DNA of 64,000 nt from Candidatus Hydrothermarchaeum profundi (GTDB lineage: Archaea > Hydrothermarchaeota > Hydrothermarchaeia > Hydrothermarchaeales > Hydrothermarchaeaceae). Position 1 is the first letter of the stretch, and the number at the start of each line of letters is the position of its first letter. Positions 26,780-34,138 of the stretch are shown here, piece after piece. Below the pieces are notes generated by a model. That model did no database searches and was not told the DNA's origin. It was given only the letters and a program-made list of their open reading frames with translations. The position numbers were made by a program, and so were the translations under genes. The stretch is from contig MTMF02000009.1 of the NCBI GenBank assembly GCA_002011125.2, positions 124,001 to 188,000 on the forward strand, read 5' to 3'.

Positions 26780-26923
26780 CTAACTTGTTAACTTGTGGAT
26801 GTAGCGTTTAACCGTGCTTGGCGAGACACCCGCCTTACGGGCGGTCGAGTGGAAGCCATAGCCCCTGCTATAGTACCTGAGGATCTCCACAAGCTGCTTG
26901 GCCGTTATGGGATGGTTGGGCAA
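26780..26923 (-). CDS. Small helix-turn-helix protein
   Basis: 47 aa from a TTG at 26923 with AAAGGTGG upstream. The segment ITAKQLVEILRYYSRG, then FHSTARKAGVSPSTVKRYIH, is a resolvase/homeodomain-like HTH. It overlaps the preceding Cys-rich gene and is the last gene of the element's leftward operon. Confidence 0.6.
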   Translation of the reverse strand: MPNHPITAKQLVEILRYYSRGYGFHSTARKAGVSPSTVKRYIHKLTS

Positions 26924-27051
26924 GGCTTCCCACCTTTCTTAGCCCGGCATAGCTCAGGAAACCCGATGCAATGTTTAACTCCTCCTCTGGGTGGCGTGAG
27001 CATGCAGCCCCTGCAATGGCTTGGTATCAGGCTTGGCTCACAAATCTCCAA
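26905..27051 (-). CDS. Small Cys-rich protein of the element operon
   Basis: 48 aa from a TTG at 27051 with GGTGGTGA upstream. Six cysteines (ICEP, SHCRGCM, HCIGF, LCRA, PCP) suggest a compact zinc-binding peptide. The frame also extends upstream to 27210, but the ribosome site and the stop of the preceding gene argue for the short form. Low certainty. Confidence 0.4.
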   Translation of the reverse strand: MEICEPSLIPSHCRGCMLTPPRGGVKHCIGFPELCRAKKGGKPCPTIP

Positions 27052-27058
27052 GGATATT

Positions 27059-27310
27059 TCACCACCATGCCCTAGAATGCACCAGGAAGCTAACGAGCCC
27101 TGGAGCCATGATGATCCTAGGAAGCCGTTTAAGCCGGTAACCAGTCGGCCCAGGCATGACAAGAGCAACCAGGCTTGGAGCCAGCAAGTAGTAGCATGAC
27201 AGCAGGCCAAAGGGGAAAGAAAAAGGATAGGGTGAAAGCCAAGCGAAGAACAACGAGGCCGGAAGAAGAACCCGCTTGTGTGAATGAAGGGCTACCAGGA
27301 TCGTCTTCAT
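27059..27310 (-). CDS. Hydrophobic protein of the element operon
   Basis: 83 aa. Two likely TM stretches (LLPASLFFAWL and LLSCYYLLAPSLVALVM) with basic termini. ATG preceded by GGAGGGGAGG and overlapping the stop of the 43-aa gene (ATGA), consistent with coupled translation. No recognised family. Confidence 0.5.
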   Translation of the reverse strand: MKTILVALHSHKRVLLPASLFFAWLSPYPFSFPFGLLSCYYLLAPSLVALVMPGPTGYRLKRLPRIIMAPGLVSFLVHSRAWW

Positions 27311-27438
27311 ATCCTCCCCTCCTTCTTCAGCTCCTTGAGCCTGGCCTTTATCTCACGCCTATACGCCTCTATCTCCCTTTTCCTCTCCTCAAGGGTAGAC
27401 GGCTTACGCTTTCTCTTGAACAACCTTGGAATCTTCAA
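27307..27438 (-). CDS. Small basic helical protein
   Basis: 43 aa from a TTG at 27438 that overlaps the upstream stop (ATTGA) and has GGGAGGTTGAT nearby. Lys/Arg/Glu-rich helix: LEERKREIEAYRREIKARL. It may be a coiled-coil or nucleic-acid-binding peptide. Confidence 0.55.
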   Translation of the reverse strand: MKIPRLFKRKRKPSTLEERKREIEAYRREIKARLKELKKEGRI

Positions 27439-27899
27439 TTTCTATCAACCTCCCTCTTGATAAGTCTTTCAAGCCATGAAGATATCGGCCTGTACTCTTG
27501 GATCCTAGTATAGGTCTCCCTGTCAACCCTGCAGGCTACCACGAAGGGCTTACTCCTAGCATTGGTGCAGCGGATGCAGTACTTGGCGTTACCATGTCTA
27601 TCGCTGATGTCTTCTCCACATCTCAGGCAGCGTCTAAAAGTCAGAGGTTTACCGTGATTTCTGGTAGGGGTTAATCTATTTCTATTCGCTTCCTCTAAAC
27701 CTTGCCTACAGTTGCCTGTAGCTGACGAAATTTGACCTGTAGATGCAGCTTCTTCATCTTCCACGAGACACTTTGACAGCGGCGGCCTTCTTTGATGCTT
27801 TGGTTGCCATAGTAGGCCGCATTTCCTACATCGCAGCCTATTATTATGCTCGGCGAAGTCATTCTCCACGGGTACCAGCCTCCTTAAGCTCCTTCTCAA
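27435..27899 (-). CDS. Double zinc-finger protein with an RHH-like tail
   Basis: 154 aa. N-terminal LRCRKCGLLW (C-x2-C), a Ser/Thr-rich linker, then RRCLRCGEDI and AKYCIRCTNAR (two C-x2-C pairs, a zinc ribbon), and a C-terminal VACRVDRETYTRIQEY then SSWLERLIKREVD that looks like a ribbon-helix-helix. Probable DNA-binding regulator downstream of the replication ATPase. Confidence 0.75.
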   Translation of the reverse strand: MRRSLRRLVPVENDFAEHNNRLRCRKCGLLWQPKHQRRPPLSKCLVEDEEAASTGQISSATGNCRQGLEEANRNRLTPTRNHGKPLTFRRCLRCGEDISDRHGNAKYCIRCTNARSKPFVVACRVDRETYTRIQEYRPISSWLERLIKREVDRN

Positions 27900-27911
27900 A
27901 ACAGTAAAGTC

Positions 27912-29861
27912 TCATACAGCCCTCCATGTATCCGGCCCTCTGGGATTGTAAAGCTCTCCTTGAGTTTTCAGATATTGCAGGTCTCTATCCAACTGCTCAG
28001 AGTCTACGCCTTTTTCCACGGCCCAGTCTAACAAGTCTTGGGTTGTGAGGTAGTCGATCTTCTGTTTTCTACACTCTGACTCAATGAATATTTTAATCGA
28101 CCTATGTCTTTCCAGAGCCTCCTCATCCAACAAGCTTAAATCAGGCTTGTTTTCATCTTTTACATCTTTTCTATTCGGTTTAACTCGGTTCCAAGTTTCA
28201 CCGCTTCCATCACCGCTATCAGAGGATGGTTTACCCCCTAATTCGATGTTCTCGTTTTCGGTTACCGGTGTATAGATATATTTTTTTAAATCTTCATAAG
28301 CTAGTCTTGGATTTGAAAAATTGTTATTCTCTACATAACCAACCGAAACCGAATAGATGCTATTCAGCCATTCCTTGAACTCCTTTTCTCCAAATCTCTC
28401 CGCTAAACTCTGAAACCGAATCAAACCGAATTCATTACCGTTGTTTTCAGATTTCGGACTTAATTCATAGATATTCCTCCTTCCCTCCTTATCAACGTAC
28501 AAATAACCCCAGTCAACAAGCAAGTTAAGTTTCCGGTAAACATTATCCTGGCCAAGTCTTAATCCCAGTTCATTTGCCTTCTTAGTTACCTCTTTAACCG
28601 TGCCCTCCCCCGATTCTTTAACAGCTTTCAATAGCGTTTCAAACTCCTCATCAAGGCCGGTTATAGTAGGCTTGATCGAGTTGAGTATTGCAGACCTCAC
28701 GATCCTATAGTCCGCGAAAGTAGCGACCAGGTACTCCTCTCCCTCAATCTCTATAATGGGCCTATTCCTCTGATGCAGCAAAGCACAGGCCTGTATCAAG
28801 GCGCCTATCTTCCGAAAGTCTCTTCTAATCCTAACGTCCTGCTTTGGTATAGTCTCCTTAAGGACCCCCATATAGGGCACGAGAACCCTGTAAGGCTTCA
28901 GCGATTTCAGGGCATAGCGGATAACCCTTAGCTCTTCATCACTATTATTAGATGAACCTGGGAACATAAAGTCTCTAGCCTCGAACTCCAGTATCCTCTC
29001 GGTTTGTTCTTTAGATTCATCTAGGGTTATCGTCCACACCCTAGTTTTGAGCTCAGGATCGATTTTTTTCTCCACCTGGGTTGTAATGAAAACAGGCTTG
29101 CCCACGGTCTCGATCTCTTGGGTCTCAAGCCTCCCGTCCTCTGTCTTAACATTTGTAAGCAGCCTCAGTTTGCCCTCGGATATCCATTGTCTTAGGATCT
29201 CCACAGCCTCTTTGGCTCCCACTCCCTCACCAATCCACAGAATTTTACCGGTGATATCCTTGCCGATCCTATCAAGTGCCTTTTCTGTCACCCTAGTGTA
29301 GTATAAAACATCTTCTTCGAAGAGGCACTTGATATTGTTTACAAGATATGATTTGCCTGTACTGCTTTGAGCCAACAGGAAGCACGCCTGCGGATCAGTA
29401 TTCTTGGTTAAAAAGATAAGAAACAGCAGCAGCTTATTTTGGTCTTCTCCGACTATCTTTTTATCCAAGTACTCCTTGATTTCTCTTAGAATATAGGGAT
29501 CGTCTAGCAGTTCTTCGGCTTTGGCTTCGATCCAGTCGTCAACGTCCTCACTTTCTCCGGTGCTCTTGTTTTTTGTTTTGAATATCTGATTATACTCTGC
29601 AATTATTTCCCTTGCAATTCTTTCAGCCTCTTTTCCTCCTTCACGGCCTTTGAGGTCGAAAAGACTTTTTAAAATCTTCCGGAATTTATCTTGTACTGAG
29701 GGACGGGAGATATCGCCTAGGACGGTTTCGCCATGGACGATTTTATCCTCTTCGCCTCGGGTTACTTCGAAGGTGAACTTACCGTTGCTGTTCCAGTACC
29801 AAACTGAAAAATCTCCAAAGCTATACTCGGCTGCACCCCTATATCTTTCGCTAAGCGTCAT
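27912..29861 (-). CDS. AAA+ replication ATPase/helicase-like protein of the element
   Basis: 649 aa. Walker A QSSTGKS at residues about 165-171, a Walker-B-like ILWIGEG near 207, and a sensor-like PVFITTQVE. A winged-helix domain follows near residues 400-470 (TVKEVTKKANELGLRLGQDNV), then a Ser/Gly-rich linker and a helical C-terminus. The layout fits plasmid or viral replication initiators that couple an ATPase to DNA binding. ATG overlaps the stop of the upstream wHTH frame. Confidence 0.75.
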   Translation of the reverse strand: MTLSERYRGAAEYSFGDFSVWYWNSNGKFTFEVTRGEEDKIVHGETVLGDISRPSVQDKFRKILKSLFDLKGREGGKEAERIAREIIAEYNQIFKTKNKSTGESEDVDDWIEAKAEELLDDPYILREIKEYLDKKIVGEDQNKLLLFLIFLTKNTDPQACFLLAQSSTGKSYLVNNIKCLFEEDVLYYTRVTEKALDRIGKDITGKILWIGEGVGAKEAVEILRQWISEGKLRLLTNVKTEDGRLETQEIETVGKPVFITTQVEKKIDPELKTRVWTITLDESKEQTERILEFEARDFMFPGSSNNSDEELRVIRYALKSLKPYRVLVPYMGVLKETIPKQDVRIRRDFRKIGALIQACALLHQRNRPIIEIEGEEYLVATFADYRIVRSAILNSIKPTITGLDEEFETLLKAVKESGEGTVKEVTKKANELGLRLGQDNVYRKLNLLVDWGYLYVDKEGRRNIYELSPKSENNGNEFGLIRFQSLAERFGEKEFKEWLNSIYSVSVGYVENNNFSNPRLAYEDLKKYIYTPVTENENIELGGKPSSDSGDGSGETWNRVKPNRKDVKDENKPDLSLLDEEALERHRSIKIFIESECRKQKIDYLTTQDLLDWAVEKGVDSEQLDRDLQYLKTQGELYNPRGPDTWRAV

Positions 29862-30119
29862 TTCCCCTCTCCTCCTATGATCCGTATGCCGTGAAAAGGC
29901 ACGATCTCAATCAGCCCGGCCTCTTCAAGCTCCCTCAACAGTCTTTTGGCATCCGCCTTAGGTAAGTGATACTTCCATGCTAGCAAGCGAAAAACCTCAG
30001 GGAACCGGACTATGCCACCGCTAGTGCGGGGCAGCTTTTTAAGGTCCTCGAGAATCCGGTAGTGTAGAACTGTTAGGGGGTTTTCCTTCGTCTTTATGAG
30101 TTAGCAACGTGCTACACAT
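29858..30119 (-). pseudogene. Winged-helix protein gene interrupted by a one-base frameshift
   Basis: An ATG at 30119 with a perfect GGAGGTGATC site encodes MCSTLLTHKDEGKP, then hits a run of five C (plus-strand G at 30076-30080). The frame goes out and ends early. In the +1 frame the protein continues LTVLHYRILEDLKKL and then a winged helix (PKADAKRLLRELEEAGLIEI) up to the helicase start. Removing one C gives a coherent protein of about 86 aa. It could be a real mutation, a sequencing slip in the homopolymer, or programmed +1 frameshifting at CCC-C. Confidence 0.6.
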
Positions 30120-30237
30120 TCTTGATCACCTCCTGAACCTCCTTCGCTCGGTGGTGCTGGCCCCTCCCCACTGGGGCCTCCTCTTCAGCTTCTCTGAGCC
30201 AGCTGGCTAGAAGTGACCTCACCCTTTCCACAGTCAT
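30112..30237 (-). CDS. 41-aa basic helical protein of the element operon
   Basis: ATG at 30237 with GGGAGGGCG upstream. Reads MTVERVRSLLASWLREAEEE and ends KEVQEVIKNV. Its stop overlaps the start of the next gene. It overlaps the AbrB-like gene upstream by about 50 bases. No known family. Confidence 0.5.
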   Translation of the reverse strand: MTVERVRSLLASWLREAEEEAPVGRGQHHRAKEVQEVIKNV

Positions 30238-30373
30238 CGCCCTCCCTAATCGGCTTAAGTGATACTAGATAAACCCCTCCTAAGTCAACCATTTCAAATA
30301 AGGCGAAGGGCACGTTTATGACCCGTTTATTCCCCATTTTTGCGATTTTTCCCTTGAATTTCACAGTCGTCAT
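30185..30373 (-). CDS. AbrB-like DNA-binding protein (second copy)
   Basis: 62 aa. VKFKGKIAKMGNKRVINVPF, then VYLVSLKPI, matches the AbrB/MazE swapped-hairpin core. First gene of the leftward replication operon and divergent from the winged-helix regulator at 30505, so a candidate repressor of both. Confidence 0.65.
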   Translation of the reverse strand: MTTVKFKGKIAKMGNKRVINVPFALFEMVDLGGVYLVSLKPIREGDDCGKGEVTSSQLAQRS

Positions 30374-30504
30374 CTTTTACCACAACCTTTTATATGTTAA
30401 CTTTCTATTATACACGTATGGAATCATCTATGTATGTTTACCATTTAAATAAGTTTCCATTACGTATTCATTACGTATTTAAAAATTAGGAGGAGAAGCA
30501 AGAC
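30374..30504. promoter_or_regulatory. Divergent promoter with TACGTAT repeats
   Basis: Between the leftward replication operon and the rightward regulator. CATTACGTATT occurs twice in tandem (about 30458-30479), with a related ACACGTATG copy nearer the leftward gene. TTTAAATA (about 30445) and TTTATATG (about 30388) could be TATA boxes for the two directions. Confidence 0.5.
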
Positions 30505-31311
30505 ATGGCTGGTTTAAGTGAAACCCGGAGAAAGATTCTCGAGCTAATATCCCAGGGAGAGGCTAAGAGGGTTAAAGACTTGGAGGAAGCCCTACAGATG
30601 ACCCGGCCAGCAGTTATCAGGCATTTAAACGAGTCAGAGGCCAAGGGCTGGATTGTTAGAGAGAAACACGGGAGGGAGACCTACTTGAGGGCCACGCCTG
30701 AGGGCCTTATCGCCTTGGGGATCCCACCTGAGGAGACATATAACGACCTGCTGAAGAAGCCCCACGCCAAGCTGGTTATACAGGAGCTGCTAATGGCTGC
30801 TAGGGTGATGACGCCAGAGGAGCTGGTGAAAAACGTCGTGGACAGGCATGGAGGCGTCATAAAAGAGGAAGCAGTAAGAGGAGCCATTGAAGACCTAGAA
30901 AAGGAGAGGATAATAGTTAAGAGAGAAGACGGCAAATTGGATATAAGTTATCTTGGCTTAGTGCTTATATCCAAGGAAGAGAACGGTTATAGCAGCCTCT
31001 TATCCATGTATTTTAAAAGACTCCTAGCTGAGGGATTCAAGTTTTACCAGGACCTGCTTAAGGGAATTATACCTCTGACTGAGAAGGCACTGGTTGTCAG
31101 CCCTGTGGATATAGTGGATGTTTTGAAAAACATGGATAAGGACCTGGCCTTATTCTTACGGAAACACGAAGCAACTATAAGCGCAGTCAAGGCCGATGAC
31201 AGTCTCTTTAACAAGCTAGAAGAGTCATTAAAGGAGTCCTTGTTCAAAAACCTATTAACCCTAGCTATCAAGAAACTACCCTCAGAGCTTCTTAAACGTG
31301 TCTGGAAATAG
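30505..31311 (+). CDS. Winged-helix transcriptional regulator of the element
   Basis: 268 aa. N-terminal MarR/ArsR-type winged helix (ETRRKILELISQ, VKDLEEALQMTRPAVIRHL) and a second winged-helix-like stretch at residues 90-150 (MTPEELVKNVVD... AIEDLEKERIIV), then a helical effector domain. Strong GGAGGAG site. Divergent from the replication operon and likely its controller. Confidence 0.75.
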   Translation: MAGLSETRRKILELISQGEAKRVKDLEEALQMTRPAVIRHLNESEAKGWIVREKHGRETYLRATPEGLIALGIPPEETYNDLLKKPHAKLVIQELLMAARVMTPEELVKNVVDRHGGVIKEEAVRGAIEDLEKERIIVKREDGKLDISYLGLVLISKEENGYSSLLSMYFKRLLAEGFKFYQDLLKGIIPLTEKALVVSPVDIVDVLKNMDKDLALFLRKHEATISAVKADDSLFNKLEESLKESLFKNLLTLAIKKLPSELLKRVWK

Positions 31312-31394
31312 ATCAAGCAAACCCTGACCCCTAGATATCTTAATAATAAGGGGTTCGAGGTCCCTATACGCTAACGTCTCAAAAAGAAGCTCTT

Positions 31395-31523
31395 TTAGGC
31401 TTTCCTTGGCGTCTTCTTCTTTACCACTGACTCAACCACCAGCGGCTCCGTGAACTCGACCTCCGTCCACTCCCCCGTGTCCGGCAACTCCTCCAAGCTC
31501 CTAGCCTTAACCTTCTTCATCAT
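31395..31523 (-). CDS. 42-aa acidic/basic small protein
   Basis: ATG-ATG start with a GGAGGG site 12 bases upstream. Reads MMKKVKARSLEELPDTGEWT and ends with the basic tail KKKTPRKA. Likely real from its coding composition; function unknown. Confidence 0.5.
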   Translation of the reverse strand: MMKKVKARSLEELPDTGEWTEVEFTEPLVVESVVKKKTPRKA

Positions 31524-31645
31524 AATACTACTTCGCCCTCCTAACGTATAAATCCTCCTCAAAAAGAATTAGGAAGAGGCACACTAGAGAACTCCTTTGA
31601 CGGATAAGCTTTAAACGCTGAAAAAAACCACTTATTTTCTCGTAA

Positions 31646-31984
31646 ATGAAAGAAAAAAACTATAAGGATACGGTAAAAAAGAAACTGAAGAAATACCAGA
31701 AATCTGATATAATAATCACTAAACATGCAAAAATACAAGCCGAAAGGAGGGGGATTAGCTTAGAGGAGGTAATAGAGAATGTTACAAACCCCAAGAGGCT
31801 GGTCTTTGCTGGGAAACAAGTAGCAATGAGACCTAATGAAGAAAAATATGATTGCTATTTCGGTTATAGCAAAACCCAAGCACACCGATATATTTTAGTA
31901 TTAAGTGATAAGGTTATTATACCTACTGTGATAAAAATTAATAGAAGATGGCAACATAAGGTTGAGAAACATGCGAGATTTTGA
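31646..31984 (+). CDS. DUF4258-family putative toxin
   Basis: 112 aa. DIIITKHAKIQAERRGISLEEV, then NPKRLVFAG and a C-terminal PTVIKINRRW, is the DUF4258 layout (a compact RelE/BrnT-like fold). Its end overlaps the next gene, which encodes a DUF2283 protein, the usual antitoxin-like partner. Probably a type II toxin-antitoxin pair. Confidence 0.75.
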   Translation: MKEKNYKDTVKKKLKKYQKSDIIITKHAKIQAERRGISLEEVIENVTNPKRLVFAGKQVAMRPNEEKYDCYFGYSKTQAHRYILVLSDKVIIPTVIKINRRWQHKVEKHARF

Positions 31985-32333
31985 ATTTAGTTATGATGAA
32001 GAAAATGATGACCTTTTTTTATTTAGAAAAGATGTTAAATCTAAGGGTAGCATAGAATTCGGGAACCTAGTATTAGACTTTGACAATAAAAAGAACCTAG
32101 TAGGGATACAGATAATGGAGGCGACTGAGTTCATATGTGAAATAACCGGCTGTGATAAGAAACTGGCTAGGAATATATTGGTTAATTTGAAAAAGAGCCA
32201 AGTTGAGATAAAGCTGCATAGAAATATGATAATATTCAAGATCTTTCTTTTTAGTAAGTTCGAGGAGAAAATGCAGATCCCTATAACATTACCAAATATT
32301 ACCTCGCCAAGCCCTGCACTAATCTATACTTGA
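31971..32333 (+). CDS. DUF2283-family putative antitoxin
   Basis: 120 aa. MRDFEFSYDEENDDLFLF, then IEFGNLVLDFDNKKNLVGIQ, is DUF2283. ATG at 31971 overlaps the toxin gene by 14 bases. The C-terminal half is longer than the usual DUF2283 protein and hydrophobic near its end (NMIIFKIFLFSKF). Confidence 0.75.
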   Translation: MRDFEFSYDEENDDLFLFRKDVKSKGSIEFGNLVLDFDNKKNLVGIQIMEATEFICEITGCDKKLARNILVNLKKSQVEIKLHRNMIIFKIFLFSKFEEKMQIPITLPNITSPSPALIYT

Positions 32334-32387
32334 TTTTGGCGCTATTTCAAGAATTGCATAAAGCTTTATGGAGGTTAGGATTCCCCG

Positions 32388-32609
32388 ATGTCTAGCATGA
32401 GGTTTGACGTCGAGCTAACCCCCGAGCCGGAGGGCGGCTACACAGTCGTCTGTCCTCTAGTAAAAGGCGCTGTCTCCTACGGTAAAACCGTAGAGGAAGC
32501 CCTAGACATGATAAAAGACGCCATCGAAGGCATCCTAGAGGTCAGGGGCGAATTAGAGAAGTACGCCCCAATAGAGATAGGTGAATACAAGGTTAAAACC
32601 ACTGTCTAG
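32388..32609 (+). CDS. hicB: HicB-like antitoxin
   Basis: 73 aa. RFDVELTPEPEGGYTVVCP, then KTVEEALDMIKDAIEGILE, is the partial RNase-H fold of HicB. It is convergent with hicA: the stop codons overlap in a CTAG, an arrangement unlike the usual hicA-hicB operon. HicB neutralises HicA by direct binding. Confidence 0.85.
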   Translation: MSSMRFDVELTPEPEGGYTVVCPLVKGAVSYGKTVEEALDMIKDAIEGILEVRGELEKYAPIEIGEYKVKTTV

Positions 32610-32818
32610 GGGTCGTGTTCAAGGAACTCTCTGACGCTTATCCCCGCCTCTCTTATTATCGCCTTGATCGTGCCCCTCGGTATCTCTCTATGATATGGCA
32701 CCGGCACTATCACGCCTCCTCTCCGCATGATGTAGTGCTTCCCTACCCTTGCTATCGTGAAGCCCAGCCGCCTGAGGGTTGCCACGATGTCCTTGCCTGA
32801 CTTGGATTTAAGTTTCAC
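32606..32818 (-). CDS. hicA: HicA-like mRNA interferase toxin
   Basis: 70 aa, dsRBD-like fold. GKDIVATLRRLGFTIARVGKHYIMRR includes the GSHxxxRR-like active-site region (GKHYIMRR) with the catalytic His, then VPVPYHREIPRGTIKAIIREAG. GTG start overlaps the integrase stop (GTGA), so translation is coupled to the integrase rather than to the antitoxin. Confidence 0.85.
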   Translation of the reverse strand: MKLKSKSGKDIVATLRRLGFTIARVGKHYIMRRGGVIVPVPYHREIPRGTIKAIIREAGISVREFLEHDP

Positions 32819-34008
32819 GTGAACAGCTCCCTAGCACCTTTCTCCTCGACAATCCTTCTAAACCTCTCCCTCACGCTTGGGAACTCCTCTGCAACTGCTT
32901 TGAGGAAGTCTATCATGAGCTCCTCGAACCTGTCCACATCAAACCCCGCCCTATCACCCAATGGCAACCCGCATTTTCTGCAAAACAAGCTGGCCGGGTC
33001 TGTCTTCTCCTTGCACCTTGGGCACTCCATTACCCTGATAACTGGATCCTGGGCCTCCTTGGCTTCCTTGTATCCGTAGACCGCAAGTAGGCTCCCGTCC
33101 ACGTCACGGCCGGATAGGTGCACGTATATGCTGGGCATCTCGCTGTCCCTTCCCCAGCCGAAGAACTCCCGCATCTCAGGCTCCTTCAAATGCCTAGCCA
33201 AAAACGTGGCCCGGGCATGCCGAAACGCATGAGGGTTAACCCTCTTCTTTACCCCTGCTTTAACAGCCAGCTCCCTCAACAGGCGACAGGTGAAGCCATA
33301 GGACAAGTGGTTGTTCTTCCACTTCGGGTTGTTCGGCGTGGGCGTCTTACACCAGAGGTAGGCGTCGGGGTCATCCTTCCGGGGGTGCTCCTCGATCCAC
33401 CTCTCCAAGGACAAGGAGCTGGCAACGAGCCTTACACGCCTGTCCCCCGTCTTACCGCTGACCCTGAGCACGGCCCCGTACCTGTCAAAGCTGACATGCC
33501 TTAGTCTAAGTGGGAGGAACTCGCCGATCCTGCAGCCAGACTCATAGAGAGCCAGCACCAGGGCCCTATCACGGGTAGTATAAGCAACAGCTGCCAGCTT
33601 CTTTATGTCTTCCTCGGTCAAGACCTCCTCAGGCGTGGTGCCGTTCTTAGGCTGCTTAACCTTGATCCAGTCAACCGCTTCGCCTTTGCCAAGCCAGCGC
33701 ATGTAGCGCCTGAGGATCACCTTGTGGTCGTGCTTGGTCCAGCCGCTGTAGCTGCTTCTCTCCAGGCCCGCCACGTATGCCTTAACGTCCTCCATCGTGA
33801 GATCCTTGAATGGCTTACCCAGCCTCCGGCTTATACTGCTTAGAGCTGAAACGTATTTCATTACCCTGCTTGTGCTGTAGCCCTCAGCCAGCAGGTCGTT
33901 GCAGAAGCGCTCAACGTCCCCTCTATCCTCGGGGTGCAGCCTGGATATACATCTCCCGGCATATTTCTCCAGGTTGTCATCTCTCTTATATAGGTCCTCG
34001 GAAGCCAT
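32815..34008 (-). CDS. int: Tyrosine-family site-specific integrase with a C-terminal zinc ribbon
   Basis: 397 aa. SAM-like N-terminal domain (residues 1-105), catalytic domain with Arg in YESGCRIGEFLPL, Lys in VSGKTGDRRV, HxxR in HAFRHARATFL, and Tyr in SIYVHLSGRD. A zinc ribbon (MECPRCKE... LFCRKCGLPLG, two C-x2-C) follows, then a helical tail. It sits next to the tRNA-Cys 3' end and should catalyse integration and excision at the 13-bp repeat. Not split by integration, unlike SSV-type integrases. Confidence 0.9.
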   Translation of the reverse strand: MASEDLYKRDDNLEKYAGRCISRLHPEDRGDVERFCNDLLAEGYSTSRVMKYVSALSSISRRLGKPFKDLTMEDVKAYVAGLERSSYSGWTKHDHKVILRRYMRWLGKGEAVDWIKVKQPKNGTTPEEVLTEEDIKKLAAVAYTTRDRALVLALYESGCRIGEFLPLRLRHVSFDRYGAVLRVSGKTGDRRVRLVASSLSLERWIEEHPRKDDPDAYLWCKTPTPNNPKWKNNHLSYGFTCRLLRELAVKAGVKKRVNPHAFRHARATFLARHLKEPEMREFFGWGRDSEMPSIYVHLSGRDVDGSLLAVYGYKEAKEAQDPVIRVMECPRCKEKTDPASLFCRKCGLPLGDRAGFDVDRFEELMIDFLKAVAEEFPSVRERFRRIVEEKGARELFT

Positions 34009-34067
34009 GTCTTAAACCTCCTTTTCAACGGCTAATAAATTCTAAGGCTTAAGACATGGCCCCAGAC

Positions 34068-34080
34068 AGCCGAGGAGGGG
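34068..34080 (+). repeat. Right attachment repeat, within tRNA-Cys
   Basis: AGCCGAGGAGGGG, identical to 23432-23444. It covers the discriminator, acceptor 3' strand and part of the T stem, the usual target for tRNA-directed integrases. Confidence 0.75.
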
Positions 34081-34138
34081 AGTCGAACCCCTGTAAACCG
34101 ATCTGCAGTCGGTCACATAGCCTCTCTGTCACCTCGGC
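34068..34138 (-). tRNA. tRNA-Cys (anticodon GCA)
   Basis: 71 nt. Acceptor GCCGAGG pairs with CCTCGGC. The anticodon arm ACCGA-CTGCAGA-TCGGT gives anticodon GCA, and the T arm AGGGG-TTCGACT-CCCCT is perfect. Discriminator U73 is the tRNA-Cys identity base. No intron and no encoded CCA. The 3' end is the integration target of the adjacent element and remains intact. Confidence 0.95.

Larger units (their letters stand above)
23432..34080. mobile_element. Integrative element of about 10.6 kb in the 3' end of tRNA-Cys
   Basis: Bounded by 13-bp direct repeats (23432-23444 and 34068-34080). The right copy is the 3' end of an intact tRNA-Cys gene, and the integrase gene is the first gene next to it. 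Contents: AAA+ replication ATPase, tyrosine integrase, AbrB, RHH, HTH and winged-helix regulators, zinc-finger and small membrane proteins, and three toxin-antitoxin modules. Much of it is visibly more G+C-rich than the flanks. No capsid or packaging gene is recognised, so a plasmid-like integrative element is favoured over a provirus; the small membrane proteins leave the question open. Confidence 0.85.

Noticed and set aside
26795-27199. 134-aa rightward frame
   Set aside because: It lies antisense to the chain of small leftward genes with good ribosome sites, and has no recognisable domain.
27175-27513. 112-aa rightward frame
   Set aside because: Antisense to three overlapping leftward genes and lacking any ribosome site.
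31343-31363. AGGGG-TTCGAGG-TCCCT, resembling a tRNA T arm within the element
   Set aside because: No acceptor, D or anticodon arms can be built around it; likely chance or a very short relic.
32819-33504. Rightward frames across the integrase gene
   Set aside because: Shadows of the integrase on the other strand; the integrase motifs are unambiguous.
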